From positions 186,001-250,000 of the forward strand of contig JAGWWY010000003.1 of assembly GCA_018970145.1 (NCBI GenBank): a DNA stretch of 64,000 nt, written 5' to 3'. Shown here piece by piece: positions 35,418 to 44,400 of this stretch. The position numbers and the translations under genes were made by a program. The stretch's first letter is position 1. The number at the start of each line of letters is the position of its first letter. This DNA is from Gammaproteobacteria bacterium. Lineage in GTDB: Bacteria; Pseudomonadota; Gammaproteobacteria; Steroidobacterales; Steroidobacteraceae. Under the pieces are notes generated by a model. The model searched no databases. It had not been told where the DNA came from and saw only the letters and a program-made list of their open reading frames with translations.

Positions 35418-36492
35418 GGTCTTCAGCCTTTCGTTTCTCGACGTCATCTGCTGCGGCTTTGGCGCGGTCATCCTTTTCTACACCATCATCAGCGCCCAAA
35501 GTGGCATAGAGCGCACACGAAAGGCTGAAGATCTTGCGGCTGAGGTATCTCGACTCGAAGAAGAGGTCATTCGGGGCGCTCGTAATCTAGTCGAACTGAA
35601 AAACGCACTGCAGAAAACCGAGAGCGAGACGGTGTCGGCGACATCGCGTGCCACCCAGTTGATCGAAGAGCTGCAGCGTAAGCGCGAAGAAAGCTTCATA
35701 TACGACTCGACTACGCTGACGAAACGTGAGCGTATCGAAAAGCTGAAGGCGGAAGTCAAGGCTCTAGAAGAGAGCGCTCGACGCCTCGAGGCGAGTACGA
35801 AAGTCGAAATACCGCGATCGGAGCGCGCCGGCGCAGGTAAGTCGTTGGCGAGTCGCCGGTACATCACCGGACTGACTCTGAAGGGTAAGCGTATCCTGGT
35901 GCTGTTTGATCGTTCTTCAAGCATGCTGGATGACGATCTAGTCAATGTTCTGCGACTCCGAAATTCTGCTCCGGCGACTCAAGCTTCCGCGTCGAAGTGG
36001 CGACGAGCGGGAGATATTGGTGCTTGGTTGATCTCGGAGATCCCACAAACATCCCAATACCAGTTTTATGTTTTCAACACCGGCGCTCAGCCTCTTTTGC
36101 CCGGAACAGACGGTGAGTGGTTATCGGGTAGTGACGACGCGGCTCGCGAAAAGATGCTGACGGCGCTCGGAGCGCTGCCACCCGCAGGTGGCACCAGCTT
36201 GATCAATGCACTGCAGGCGACTCGTGCGATGCGGATACCGCCGGATCAAGTGATCTTGGTGACGGATGGACTACCGACTCAAGGAGCGACTCCACCAGCG
36301 CTACGGAAGTATGTCGACGCTGCTGCTCGAGCCAAGTTTTTTGATGAGGCGATTCGGGGGATCAATCGAAGCGTCCCCATCGATGTGATCTTGTTGCCTA
36401 TGAAAGGCGACGTGCCCGCACCGCATCGATTTTGGGGTCTCGCTCGACAGACCAAGGGCGCCTTCGTGATGCCTTCGCCCGATTGGCCTTGA
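35398..36492 (+). CDS. VWA protein 1 with ExbD/TolR-like membrane segment
   Basis: Membrane-anchored VWA protein of 364 residues. A basic N-terminus (MARRR) precedes a helix starting FSLSFLDVICCGFGA with Asp15 embedded at its start, as in ExbD/TolR/MotB. A coiled coil spans about 38-135. The VWA domain (about 165-360) has a full MIDAS: DRSSS (Asp171, Ser173, Ser175), the Thr of GGTSL and Asp in VTDGLPTQG. Topology by the positive-inside rule puts VWA in the periplasm. It binds a metal and probably a protein ligand. It forms a pair with the next gene. Confidence 0.85.
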   Translation: MARRRVEVFSLSFLDVICCGFGAVILFYTIISAQSGIERTRKAEDLAAEVSRLEEEVIRGARNLVELKNALQKTESETVSATSRATQLIEELQRKREESFIYDSTTLTKRERIEKLKAEVKALEESARRLEASTKVEIPRSERAGAGKSLASRRYITGLTLKGKRILVLFDRSSSMLDDDLVNVLRLRNSAPATQASASKWRRAGDIGAWLISEIPQTSQYQFYVFNTGAQPLLPGTDGEWLSGSDDAAREKMLTALGALPPAGGTSLINALQATRAMRIPPDQVILVTDGLPTQGATPPALRKYVDAAARAKFFDEAIRGINRSVPIDVILLPMKGDVPAPHRFWGLARQTKGAFVMPSPDWP

Positions 36493-36502
36493 GGCGTCAC
36501 TC

Positions 36503-37555
36503 ATGAAGCGCAAGCAACGCGATACCGAAATTTTCAGCCTGTCTTTTCTCGATGTCATTTGCTGCGGCTTCGGTGCCATCATTCTACTGCTGGTGCTGTC
36601 GGAATTCGGACAGCCGCTCGTCATCGAGAAATCAAGAAACGATCTCGAGTTGCAATTGAAGAAACTTCAGGAAGAGCTGTTCGTGATCCGCGGCGACTCC
36701 GAGCGTCTCGAGCGTGAGTTACGAGGTCGGGTTGATTTACTCCAAAAAGAGCGTTTGAACTTTGCGCGTGCGGCCGGCGAGATGTCGAGTCTGCGAGGGC
36801 AGTACGATACTTCGCGTCAAGAAGCCGCCGTCAGCAATATCGTCGAGAATGAACTGCTGTCCGCCTTTCAGGATCTGCAAGCTGAAAATCAGCGTTTGAT
36901 CCAAATGTCACAGGCGCGACGCAAGCTCAACACGCAGGCAGTCGGTGGTATTCCGGTAGACAGTGACTACGTGATTTTCCTCATCGACACCTCCGGCAGT
37001 ATGCAAGGAGGACATTGGGAAACGGCGATGGAGGTGATGCGCGAGATCCTCGACATCTACCCGCGACTGAGGGGTTTGCAGATCGTTGATGACAACGGCC
37101 GCGAATTATTTGCGGGCACACGCGGTCGATGGTTGCCCGATTCAAATAATCTGCGTGGCGATATCGTACAGCGAATGCGAAATTGGCGTGCATTCAGTGA
37201 CTCTAATCCCGCTGATGGGATCGAGTTGGCGATCAAGAACTATTGGTCGGCTGACAAGCGCATCAGCATCTATGTGCTTGGCGACGAATTCACCGGAGAG
37301 ACCATTCAGGGGGCTCTTGATGCGGTTGACCGGATCAATCGACCCGATGAGACGGGGCGTCGTCGCGTTCGAATCCATGCCGTAGGATTCCCCGAGGCGC
37401 CTGGCATGACCCCGTTTACAAACATTCGATTCTCAGCCTTAATGCGGGCCATGTGTGACCGGAACGACGGTACTTTCGTCGGTCTCACCAACGTCAAAAC
37501 CTGCGGTATGACTATGATCATTGGAGGCGTCACGACATGCGTCGGGGGCAACTGA
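36503..37555 (+). CDS. VWA protein 2 with ExbD/TolR-like membrane segment
   Basis: Paralogue of the preceding VWA protein, 350 residues. It has the same N-terminal pattern (KRKQRD, then FSLSFLDVICCGFGA, Asp17 in the membrane), a coiled coil (about 45-135) and a VWA domain from about 153 with DTSGS (Asp162, Ser164, Ser166) and a later GDEFTGE acidic site. The middle MIDAS Thr is less clear (SNPADGIELAI), so metal affinity may differ between the two. Likely forms a hetero- or homodimer at the channel. GAGGCG precedes the ATG. The final lipoprotein gene overlaps its end by 19 bp. Confidence 0.85.
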   Translation: MKRKQRDTEIFSLSFLDVICCGFGAIILLLVLSEFGQPLVIEKSRNDLELQLKKLQEELFVIRGDSERLERELRGRVDLLQKERLNFARAAGEMSSLRGQYDTSRQEAAVSNIVENELLSAFQDLQAENQRLIQMSQARRKLNTQAVGGIPVDSDYVIFLIDTSGSMQGGHWETAMEVMREILDIYPRLRGLQIVDDNGRELFAGTRGRWLPDSNNLRGDIVQRMRNWRAFSDSNPADGIELAIKNYWSADKRISIYVLGDEFTGETIQGALDAVDRINRPDETGRRRVRIHAVGFPEAPGMTPFTNIRFSALMRAMCDRNDGTFVGLTNVKTCGMTMIIGGVTTCVGGN

Positions 37556-38265
37556 GACGAAGATGGGTTACGTCAACCGTGCTGGTTCTGTCACTGGCCG
37601 GCTGTGGCGGCGTGGTGATCACCCCGGATCCTGTATTGCCCAAGGCGCTCGTCGAGCCAATCCCGGCGAGGGTCGGGTTGTTGCTGACGGCTGAGCAAAA
37701 ATCCTTCGTACATTCTGAAACCCGTCATGGTGTGACTTGGGAGGTTGCATTGGGTACGGGTCAGCAACGACTTGTCCGTACGATGTTCTCGTCGATCTTT
37801 GGCGAGGTTCAAGAGTTCGCTGAGCTGGATTCCGCCCGAAAGACGACCGGGCTGCAGGCGATCTTCGAGCCTAAAATTGAGCAGTATTCTTTCGCGACGG
37901 CACAAGAGACGGGCGGTGAGTACGTCGCGGTCAGCATTCGTTACCGAATCGATGTCAGAACGGCCAATGGCGAGCGCTACGACTCTTTGACCCTGACGGG
38001 CTATGGCACCGCGATGGCTGACGGGTTTGGTTCCTCCGCGCCGATCGAGGCGGCAACATTGGCTGCGAAGCGTGATGCGGCAGCCAAATTCCTGACTCAA
38101 GTTGGCGGTTTGCCGTTGGTCAAAGAGTTGTCGGCTGGTCGCCCTTTACAGGCTGTCCCCGAGGCCGCCGCTATTGCGGCCGTCAGTGTCGAGGCGTTAC
38201 CGATTCGTGCTTCAAGACGTTCGAGCAGTTTTTCTCCACTCAGTTCTTTGCCTGCGCAGCCTTGA
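37537..38265 (+). CDS. lipoprotein closing the kinase/VWA cluster
   Basis: Lipoprotein of 242 residues (LVLSLAGCGG, Cys near 23). The mature part has strand-rich segments (LQAIFEPKIEQYSFATA, YVAVSIRYRIDVRTANGERY, LTLTGYGTAMADG) that recall YajG-like or ABC-transport-auxiliary lipoprotein folds; no enzyme motif. GGAGGCG precedes the ATG, which lies inside the VWA 2 gene. The last 26 bp overlap the convergent TPR gene. It probably works with the three lipoproteins at the head of the cluster; role unknown. Confidence 0.65.
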   Translation: MRRGQLRRRWVTSTVLVLSLAGCGGVVITPDPVLPKALVEPIPARVGLLLTAEQKSFVHSETRHGVTWEVALGTGQQRLVRTMFSSIFGEVQEFAELDSARKTTGLQAIFEPKIEQYSFATAQETGGEYVAVSIRYRIDVRTANGERYDSLTLTGYGTAMADGFGSSAPIEAATLAAKRDAAAKFLTQVGGLPLVKELSAGRPLQAVPEAAAIAAVSVEALPIRASRRSSSFSPLSSLPAQP

Positions 38266-39649
38266 CCCAGACTTTTTCGCGTAGCGGCACACCGGTAGTT
38301 GCGACTACTTCAGCGCCCGAGACGCGCGGTCCGTAACGAGCTTTTCTGGCGGCGATGAGTGCGGCACGCGTTGTGGCCTCCGGGGCCGTGGAGCTGACAA
38401 CTTTCGCATCAATTACTTTTCCGTCTGGACCGATATCTAGCGCAAACTCGATATCGTGCAGCGCATGTTGCGTTGGATCATCGGGTTTGAAGCGGGTGAT
38501 GGAGGCAGCCGGTGCTCGGTAGACCAACAATCGCGGACTGTCCAGCAATCGCTCGGCATCCGTCCCGGTGAGGGACAAGATCTTAGCGGCCTCCAGATAA
38601 CTTGCTTGCGCACGTTGCGTGCTGCCTGCGATCAAATACCAGTCGCCGAACTGAACCAGAGTTTCGGCATAGATGCGATCATCACGCGGCTTACTATCTG
38701 AAATGATATTGAGCGCAAGCTTGAGGGCGCGTTCCCCATCGGCGTTGAGTCGACCGGCGCCGGCCGACGATAAGAACGGTCCGCTGGCTTCGCTAGCCTC
38801 TCTCACCGAAGTCTCTGGTTCGACTTCCGGTCCGTAGATCCCTTCAAGTAACCAAGTTCGCGATAAACCGCGCAGCGCTGGGACGCCGACGATCGGTTTG
38901 TCAGCCGATTGTCGCTCCGCCAGCTGCAGCGCGCGCGCGTGCAGACCTCGGGCCGTCGTGTAGCGTCCGATGGACTCGTACCAACGAGCATATCGATCCA
39001 GAGGTTCGAGTAATCGCAGATCGTTTTTACCCGCAGCCGATTCGGCAACGCGGAACAGATATTGATGCTCCCGCTCGGCCTCGGTGAGCTGGCCGGTTGC
39101 GACGTATGCCTCGATCAGCGCATCGACGATATCGACTTGGGCTGGATTGAAAAGTCCATCCACGTTACGCGATAAATCGACCGCTCGCTTGAGCGGTATG
39201 ACGGCATCATCTGCCTTGCGCTGGGCGAGAAAGGACTCGCCGAGTCCGTGCAAAGGACGGATCAACAGACTGTCTGCGCCCGCGCGGTCTCCGTCGATCA
39301 GTTGGATGGCGCGCTGGTAATGTTCAATTGCGACGTCGAATTTGCCCTGTCGGTAGGCGACCGTGCCGAGATTGGTCAGCGGGTTCACGAGTTCGCGTGA
39401 GCGGTCGTTCCCGTTCGATTCGATCAATCGAACCAGTGCCGTTGCACGCTCCTCTGCGCTCGCCCAATCGCCAGCTTCAAAGGCACTCTTGAAACGTAGA
39501 AAGAGCTCGCCTTGTTCTGATGCGGATGCGGCCGATATCGGTTGGCCAAACGCGAGTAGACAGCCGAGTGCTGCAGCAAAGCCGAGTCGGAGTACTCGCG
39601 TCCGCAGTCGCGTCAGGGTTTCTCGAAGCGATAGTGTGAAACGATCCAT
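38240..39649 (-). CDS. secreted TPR protein with TonB-C-like tail
   Basis: Exported protein of about 469 residues. The leader is at about 20-45 (LGFAAALGCLLAFGQPISA). Several TPR units follow (LTNLGTVAYRQGKFDVAIEHYQRAI, LHGLGESFLAQRKADDAVIPL). The last ~95 residues resemble the TonB C-terminal domain (IEFALDIGPDGKVIDAKVVSS, KARYGPRVSGAEVV). No TonB membrane anchor or Pro-rich spacer is present, so it is not a classical TonB. ATG 39649 is preferred to 39718, which runs far into the methyltransferase gene. Convergent with the VWA cluster and perhaps functionally related to it. Confidence 0.7.
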   Translation of the reverse strand: MDRFTLSLRETLTRLRTRVLRLGFAAALGCLLAFGQPISAASASEQGELFLRFKSAFEAGDWASAEERATALVRLIESNGNDRSRELVNPLTNLGTVAYRQGKFDVAIEHYQRAIQLIDGDRAGADSLLIRPLHGLGESFLAQRKADDAVIPLKRAVDLSRNVDGLFNPAQVDIVDALIEAYVATGQLTEAEREHQYLFRVAESAAGKNDLRLLEPLDRYARWYESIGRYTTARGLHARALQLAERQSADKPIVGVPALRGLSRTWLLEGIYGPEVEPETSVREASEASGPFLSSAGAGRLNADGERALKLALNIISDSKPRDDRIYAETLVQFGDWYLIAGSTQRAQASYLEAAKILSLTGTDAERLLDSPRLLVYRAPAASITRFKPDDPTQHALHDIEFALDIGPDGKVIDAKVVSSTAPEATTRAALIAARKARYGPRVSGAEVVATTGVPLREKVWVKAAQAKN

Positions 39650-40680
39650 TCGCGGCCCCCTCGATAGCCGAACAATTCGGCGCACGACATGAAGAACACC
39701 CGCCAGTAGACCCACCATCGCAGCGCCTGCTCCGATCCGTAGGCTTGCACCATCACCGGCATCAGGGAATTACGATGAGCGTCCATATTCGCGAGCCACG
39801 CCTCAGAGGTCAACTGGTAGTGACGGCCATCCACCTGCCAGTGATCAACCAAGCGAAGATCACGCTGGAAATAATGCAATAGATCATCGCTCGGCATGAT
39901 GCCGCCCGTAAAGAAATAACGCGCCATCCAATCCGACTCGTCACGAATTTCAAACGTGTAGGCAAAGCGGTGGTGCGTAAAGATGTGAACGAAGAGCGTC
40001 GCTTGCGGCGTCATCCACGACGCGACTCGCGCTAACAGCGTCTGATAGTTTCGCATGTGTTCGAACATCTCGACAGAAACGACACGGTCGAACTTTTCCG
40101 AGGCAGGGAAATCCAGTGCGTTGACATCGCAAGTGATGACTTCGAGATTCGTGAGACGGCGCGCCGTGGCTTGCCCGTCGATATACTTTTTTTGTGTCTT
40201 CGAGTTGGAGACGACCGTGATGCGTGAACGGGGATACTGCGCGGCCATCCACAGCGAGAGTGAACCCCAGCCACAGCCCAATTCCAGAATTCGGTCGCCA
40301 TCTTTGATCGCAGCACGCTCGCAGGTGAGGGCGAGCATCCGAGCCTCGGCGGCATCGAGATTCTGCGCGGCACGGCTGACCTCGAAATCGTCGAAATAGC
40401 AACTCGAGTATTTCAGATGCCGGCCAAGCGTCTTGAGGTAGAAGTCGGTCGGAACCTCATAATGTTGGACGTTAGCGTCGGCAGTGTGAATGGCGATCGG
40501 ACTCTCTCGAAGTTTCATGACGATTGCCATCAAATGGCGCTGCTGCGACTCGGGATCGCCTTTGTCTTCCTCGGCGAGGCGCTGCGCCAACAGTTGCCGG
40601 ATTTGACGTCGGATCAACCAGTCGGGGACCTGGTCACGCTCAAGCAGGCTCATCGACAGTGATTTTCGGGGGGTCTTCAT
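39613..40680 (-). CDS. cyclopropane-fatty-acid-synthase-like SAM methyltransferase
   Basis: SAM-dependent methyltransferase of 355 residues related to cyclopropane-fatty-acyl-phospholipid synthases. Motif I is ILELGCGWGSLSLWMAA, followed by the family segments SVEMFEHMRNYQTL and YFFTGGIMPSDDLL. The opening HYEVPTDFYLKTLG plus YSSCYF is also typical. It would modify membrane lipids or a related substrate; it is shorter than E. coli Cfa and lacks its N-terminal domain. Start ATG 40680 overlaps the DUF2062 stop (ATGA). Confidence 0.85.
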   Translation of the reverse strand: MKTPRKSLSMSLLERDQVPDWLIRRQIRQLLAQRLAEEDKGDPESQQRHLMAIVMKLRESPIAIHTADANVQHYEVPTDFYLKTLGRHLKYSSCYFDDFEVSRAAQNLDAAEARMLALTCERAAIKDGDRILELGCGWGSLSLWMAAQYPRSRITVVSNSKTQKKYIDGQATARRLTNLEVITCDVNALDFPASEKFDRVVSVEMFEHMRNYQTLLARVASWMTPQATLFVHIFTHHRFAYTFEIRDESDWMARYFFTGGIMPSDDLLHYFQRDLRLVDHWQVDGRHYQLTSEAWLANMDAHRNSLMPVMVQAYGSEQALRWWVYWRVFFMSCAELFGYRGGREWIVSHYRFEKP

Positions 40681-41150
40681 GGTTTTTCAGAGCGTAAAGT
40701 GGTCGATAAACGGAGCAAGATCGGCACCAGTATTTTGTACGAGACAAAAATCAAAACCGGGACGATCAGTAACCATCCAAGTGTTGCGTGGATGATGGCA
40801 TCCCACAGCGTCACGATCGCGAAAAGCACACCTTCGGTCAAAAGTTCCATCGCTGCCGAGATCGTCATTGGCTGCGGTGTGGAGCCGAGGACGATTTCGC
40901 CCAGTCTCATGAAGGGTATGATCAACGCCAACTGCAACGGTGCGATGGCATAACTGACAAGTTGAATCGCTGCCAGATTCAAGCGCAACGTCAGTGCCAA
41001 CACGGTCAAGGCCGGCGTTGACACACCGAGCACCGGAAACAACCCGACGCCCACGCCAAGCGCGACGCAGAGCGCAAGATCTCTGGGGGCCAAGCCTTGC
41101 CGCAACAGATTCAGTAAAGGTTCGACAAGGCGCTTCTTGAGCCAGTCCAT
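40677..41150 (-). CDS. DUF2062 inner-membrane protein
   Basis: Inner-membrane protein of 157 residues. The N-terminal GLAPRDLALCVALGVGVGLFPVLG is the hallmark of DUF2062, followed by three further hydrophobic helices. Function is unknown; homologues are often found near lipid-modifying genes or glycosyltransferases. It overlaps the lipid methyltransferase gene by 4 bp and starts 6 bp after the zinc-ribbon gene, so these are probably one operon. Confidence 0.85.
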   Translation of the reverse strand: MDWLKKRLVEPLLNLLRQGLAPRDLALCVALGVGVGLFPVLGVSTPALTVLALTLRLNLAAIQLVSYAIAPLQLALIIPFMRLGEIVLGSTPQPMTISAAMELLTEGVLFAIVTLWDAIIHATLGWLLIVPVLIFVSYKILVPILLRLSTTLRSEKP

Positions 41151-41156
41151 GCGTTT

Positions 41157-41453
41157 TCAGCCACCGAAGAGTTTGGCGAGATCGGACTTGACCGCCTCTA
41201 GAGCGGCGGTGTCCGCTTTGATCCAAGCTTTTGGCTTGGGTCGAAAGTGATCGCAGAAGTTGGCGCGTTCCTTGTCGCGCACTTCTTCCGCCGTGGGTTC
41301 GCGGCAGCGCTTTGCGCGCGTCGTATCGTACTCCACGCAAAGTTTGCACACGTGCAGCTCGGCCCGGCAAGCTGGGCAAACTTCCAATCGACGCAGTGGC
41401 AAGCTCAAGCTTGCGAGCGAAGTGCCGCACTTCCAGCACTGAATGTCATGCGC
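41157..41453 (-). CDS. small multi-zinc-ribbon protein
   Basis: Protein of 98 residues with three Cys-x2-Cys knuckles (CWKC at 7-10, CPAC at 27-30, CKLC at 37-40) and further Cys51 and Cys68, so it should bind two zinc ions. The C-terminal half is charged and helical. Its ATG (41453) sits 8 bp inside the end of the double-UvrA gene, implying coupling. A longer in-frame start at 41573 would overlap UvrA far more and is rejected. Function not recognised; nucleic-acid or protein binding is plausible. Confidence 0.7.
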   Translation of the reverse strand, partial: AHDIQCWKCGTSLASLSLPLRRLEVCPACRAELHVCKLCVEYDTTRAKRCREPTAEEVRDKERANFCDHFRPKPKAWIKADTAALEAVKSDLAKLFGG

Positions 41454-44400
41454 CATTTTGCGAGACCTGCCAGCGATCCTGAAGGAAGTCCTTGAGAGCA
41501 AGTCCAGTGTGCGAGCGACCGGGGCGTTTCGCAAGAGATTGCGGCGATCCCGCCGCGACGATTCGTCCTCCATGATCTCCCGCCTCCGGCCCCATGTCGA
41601 TAACCCAATCCGCCTCAGCGATCACATCCAGATTATGTTCGACCAAGACAACGGTGTTTCCGGCCGTCACCAGTCGATGCAGAACATGAATCAGCTTTTC
41701 CACGTCTGCCATGTGCAGACCAACCGTAGGTTCATCGAGTACGTAGAGTGTGTGCTTGGCCTTGCTTCGCAGCGGCTTTCGCAGGTCGGTGCGTACTTTG
41801 GCCAATTCCGTCACTAACTTGATGCGCTGAGCCTCACCGCCGGATAGTGTTGGGCTGTGTTGACCCAGCGTGAGATAGCCTAGCCCCACATCGCACAGCA
41901 ACTGCAACACGTGCTTGATGACGGCATGGGAAGCAAAGAACTCAACCGCATCTTCGATACTCATATCGAGAACGTCACCGATGCTGCGACCACGCCACAG
42001 CACCGATAGCGTCTCGGGATCGAAGCGTTTTCCAAGACAGTCGTCGCACCTGACTTTCACATCCGGCAGAAAACTCATCTCGATGGTACGGATTCCCTGA
42101 CCCTCACAGCTTTCGCAGCGGCCACCGGATGTATTGAACGAAAATCGTCCGGCAGCAAAACCCCTCAGCGTCGCCTCCGACGTGCCCGCGTAGATTCGGC
42201 GAATGTCATCCCAGATGCCGACATAGGTGGCCGGGCAGGAGCGCGGGGTTTTTCCAATCGGTGTCTGGTCTACCTCGAGGACCCGATCAACTTGTTCGAT
42301 ATGTTCGATACGCCGACAGCCGATCGGCGAGCCACCGCTGACCAATGCATGAGCGCTGTCGAAAAGCACGTTGCGCGCCAACGTCGATTTGCCAGACCCC
42401 GAAACTCCTGTGATGACGACGAGTCGCCCGACGGGAATTGGGATTTCCCGCTCTGCCAAGTTATGTAGTTTGGCATCGATGATCTTCAGGGCTGGATCAT
42501 CCTTGCCCACTGGGCGCTGGGGAGATCGGGGATGACGAAGCGGTTCACGCAAATACAAACCGGTCACCGAGTTCGGATTCTTCAATAGATCCGCCATGCG
42601 ACCGGCGCCAACCACGGTGCCGCCACGCACGCCGGCACCGGGTCCCAGATCGATGACATGATCTGCCCGGCGAATCGTATCTTCGTCATGTTCGACGACG
42701 ACCAGGGTATTTTGATGTGTTGCGAGTTCGCCAAGAGCGTTGAGCAAAATGCGATTGTCGCGAGGATGTAAACCGATTGTGGGTTCATCCAAGACATAGC
42801 ACACCCCACGAAGGTTACTGCCGAGTTGCGCCGCCAGACGAATTCTTTGGGCTTCTCCACCGGAGAGCGTGGGTGCCGCGCGGTCGAGACTGAGATAACC
42901 CAAGCCGACGCGCTGCAAGAACGACAGTCGTCCGCGGATTTCGGCCAACAGGTCACGCGCAATCGACTGCTCTCGTTTATTGAGCCTCAAGCTCTTGAGC
43001 GACTTGCTGATTTGATCGACAGGCCGACAAGTAAACTCGCTAACGGATTGATCTTTGAAGCGCACGGCTCGAGCGACTCTGTTAAGTCGCGTACCGTGGC
43101 AGTCGTTGCAAATCGGCAACTTGGCTGAGTGTGGTTCTCGCCAAGTCGCTTCTTCGCCAGTTTGCTCCTCGTCGAATTCGTCGACGTTTGCACCTGTGCC
43201 AAAGCAGCTTGTACACCAACCTTGTTTGGAGTTGAAAGAGAAGAGGCGCGGATCGAGCTCGGCGAAACTCACGCCGCACGCAGGGCATGCGCGCTTGGTC
43301 GAGAAGACCACGGTTTTGCGTGCACCGGCGGCTAATACTTGTACGACACCTTTGCCATACGTCAATGCTTCGGCGAGTTTGCTGCGAAGATCCTGCTCAC
43401 CCCGCGCAGAAATCCCCAATCGTGCGACGGGTAATTCGATATCGTGTTCCTTGAACCGATCGAGACGCGGCCAGGGCTTCACCGCGATCCGCTGACCATC
43501 GACGCGTAGGTCCTTGTAGCCCTTGCTACCGGCCCATTTTGCCAAGTCCGTGTAAAGGCCCTTCCTCGCGACCACCAGCGGCGCGAGCAAATCGATTGTT
43601 TGTCCTTTGAAGTCACGGAGGATTCGCGCCGTAATCGCGTCGACCGACTGGGGCTCTATCGGTATTTCGCAGTCGGGACAGTGCTGCGTACCGAGCTTCA
43701 CATACAGCAGACGCAGGAAGTGGTAGATCTCGGTCAAGGTCGCAACGGTACTCTTACGACCGCCTCGACTGGTTCGTTGTTCGATGGCAACAGTGGGCGG
43801 TATGCCTCGGATCGAGTCTACTTCGGGCCTCGACGCTGGTTGGACAAATTGCCGCGCGTAGGCATTCAGTGACTCCAGATAACGGCGTTGTCCCTCGTTA
43901 AAGATAATATCGAATGCCAGAGTCGACTTTCCGGATCCGGAGACGCCGGTGATGACAGTGAAAGCGTTACGTGGAATATCGACATCCACATGACGTAGGT
44001 TGTGCTCTCGAGCGTTACGCACCACGATGGCATGGTTGGTGTCGCGTTCCGGTTTGGCTACCGTCGAACGAGCCGGCTCGTGAATGCCATCGAGGTGGTA
44101 GTTTTTGAGTGCCACACCGGTATGCGATGTCGACTGCTCTGCAAGCTCAAGGGGTGTGCCCGTCGCGACGATCTCGCCGCCACGATCGCCACCCTCCGGG
44201 CCAAGATCAATGATCCAGTCGGCTGCTCGAATAACATCGAGATTATGTTCGATGACGATCAGCGAGTGCCCGGCGTCCAGCAGTTTTCGGAATGCGCGCA
44301 ACAATTTGGCGATATCTTCAAAATGCAGTCCGGTCGTCGGCTCATCGAATAAAAACAACTTACGATCGTGTGTGTTCTCCGATTCGGCAAGGTGCCCAGC

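Noticed and set aside
33424..37555. Zorya anti-phage system (ZorA/ZorB) identity for the ExbB-like and VWA genes
   Set aside because: No OmpA-like ZorB domain, no ZorC, ZorD or ZorE gene; only the channel-plus-single-helix theme is shared.
28541..37555. MoxR-VWA-type conflict or chaperone system
   Set aside because: No MoxR AAA+ ATPase gene is present in the cluster.
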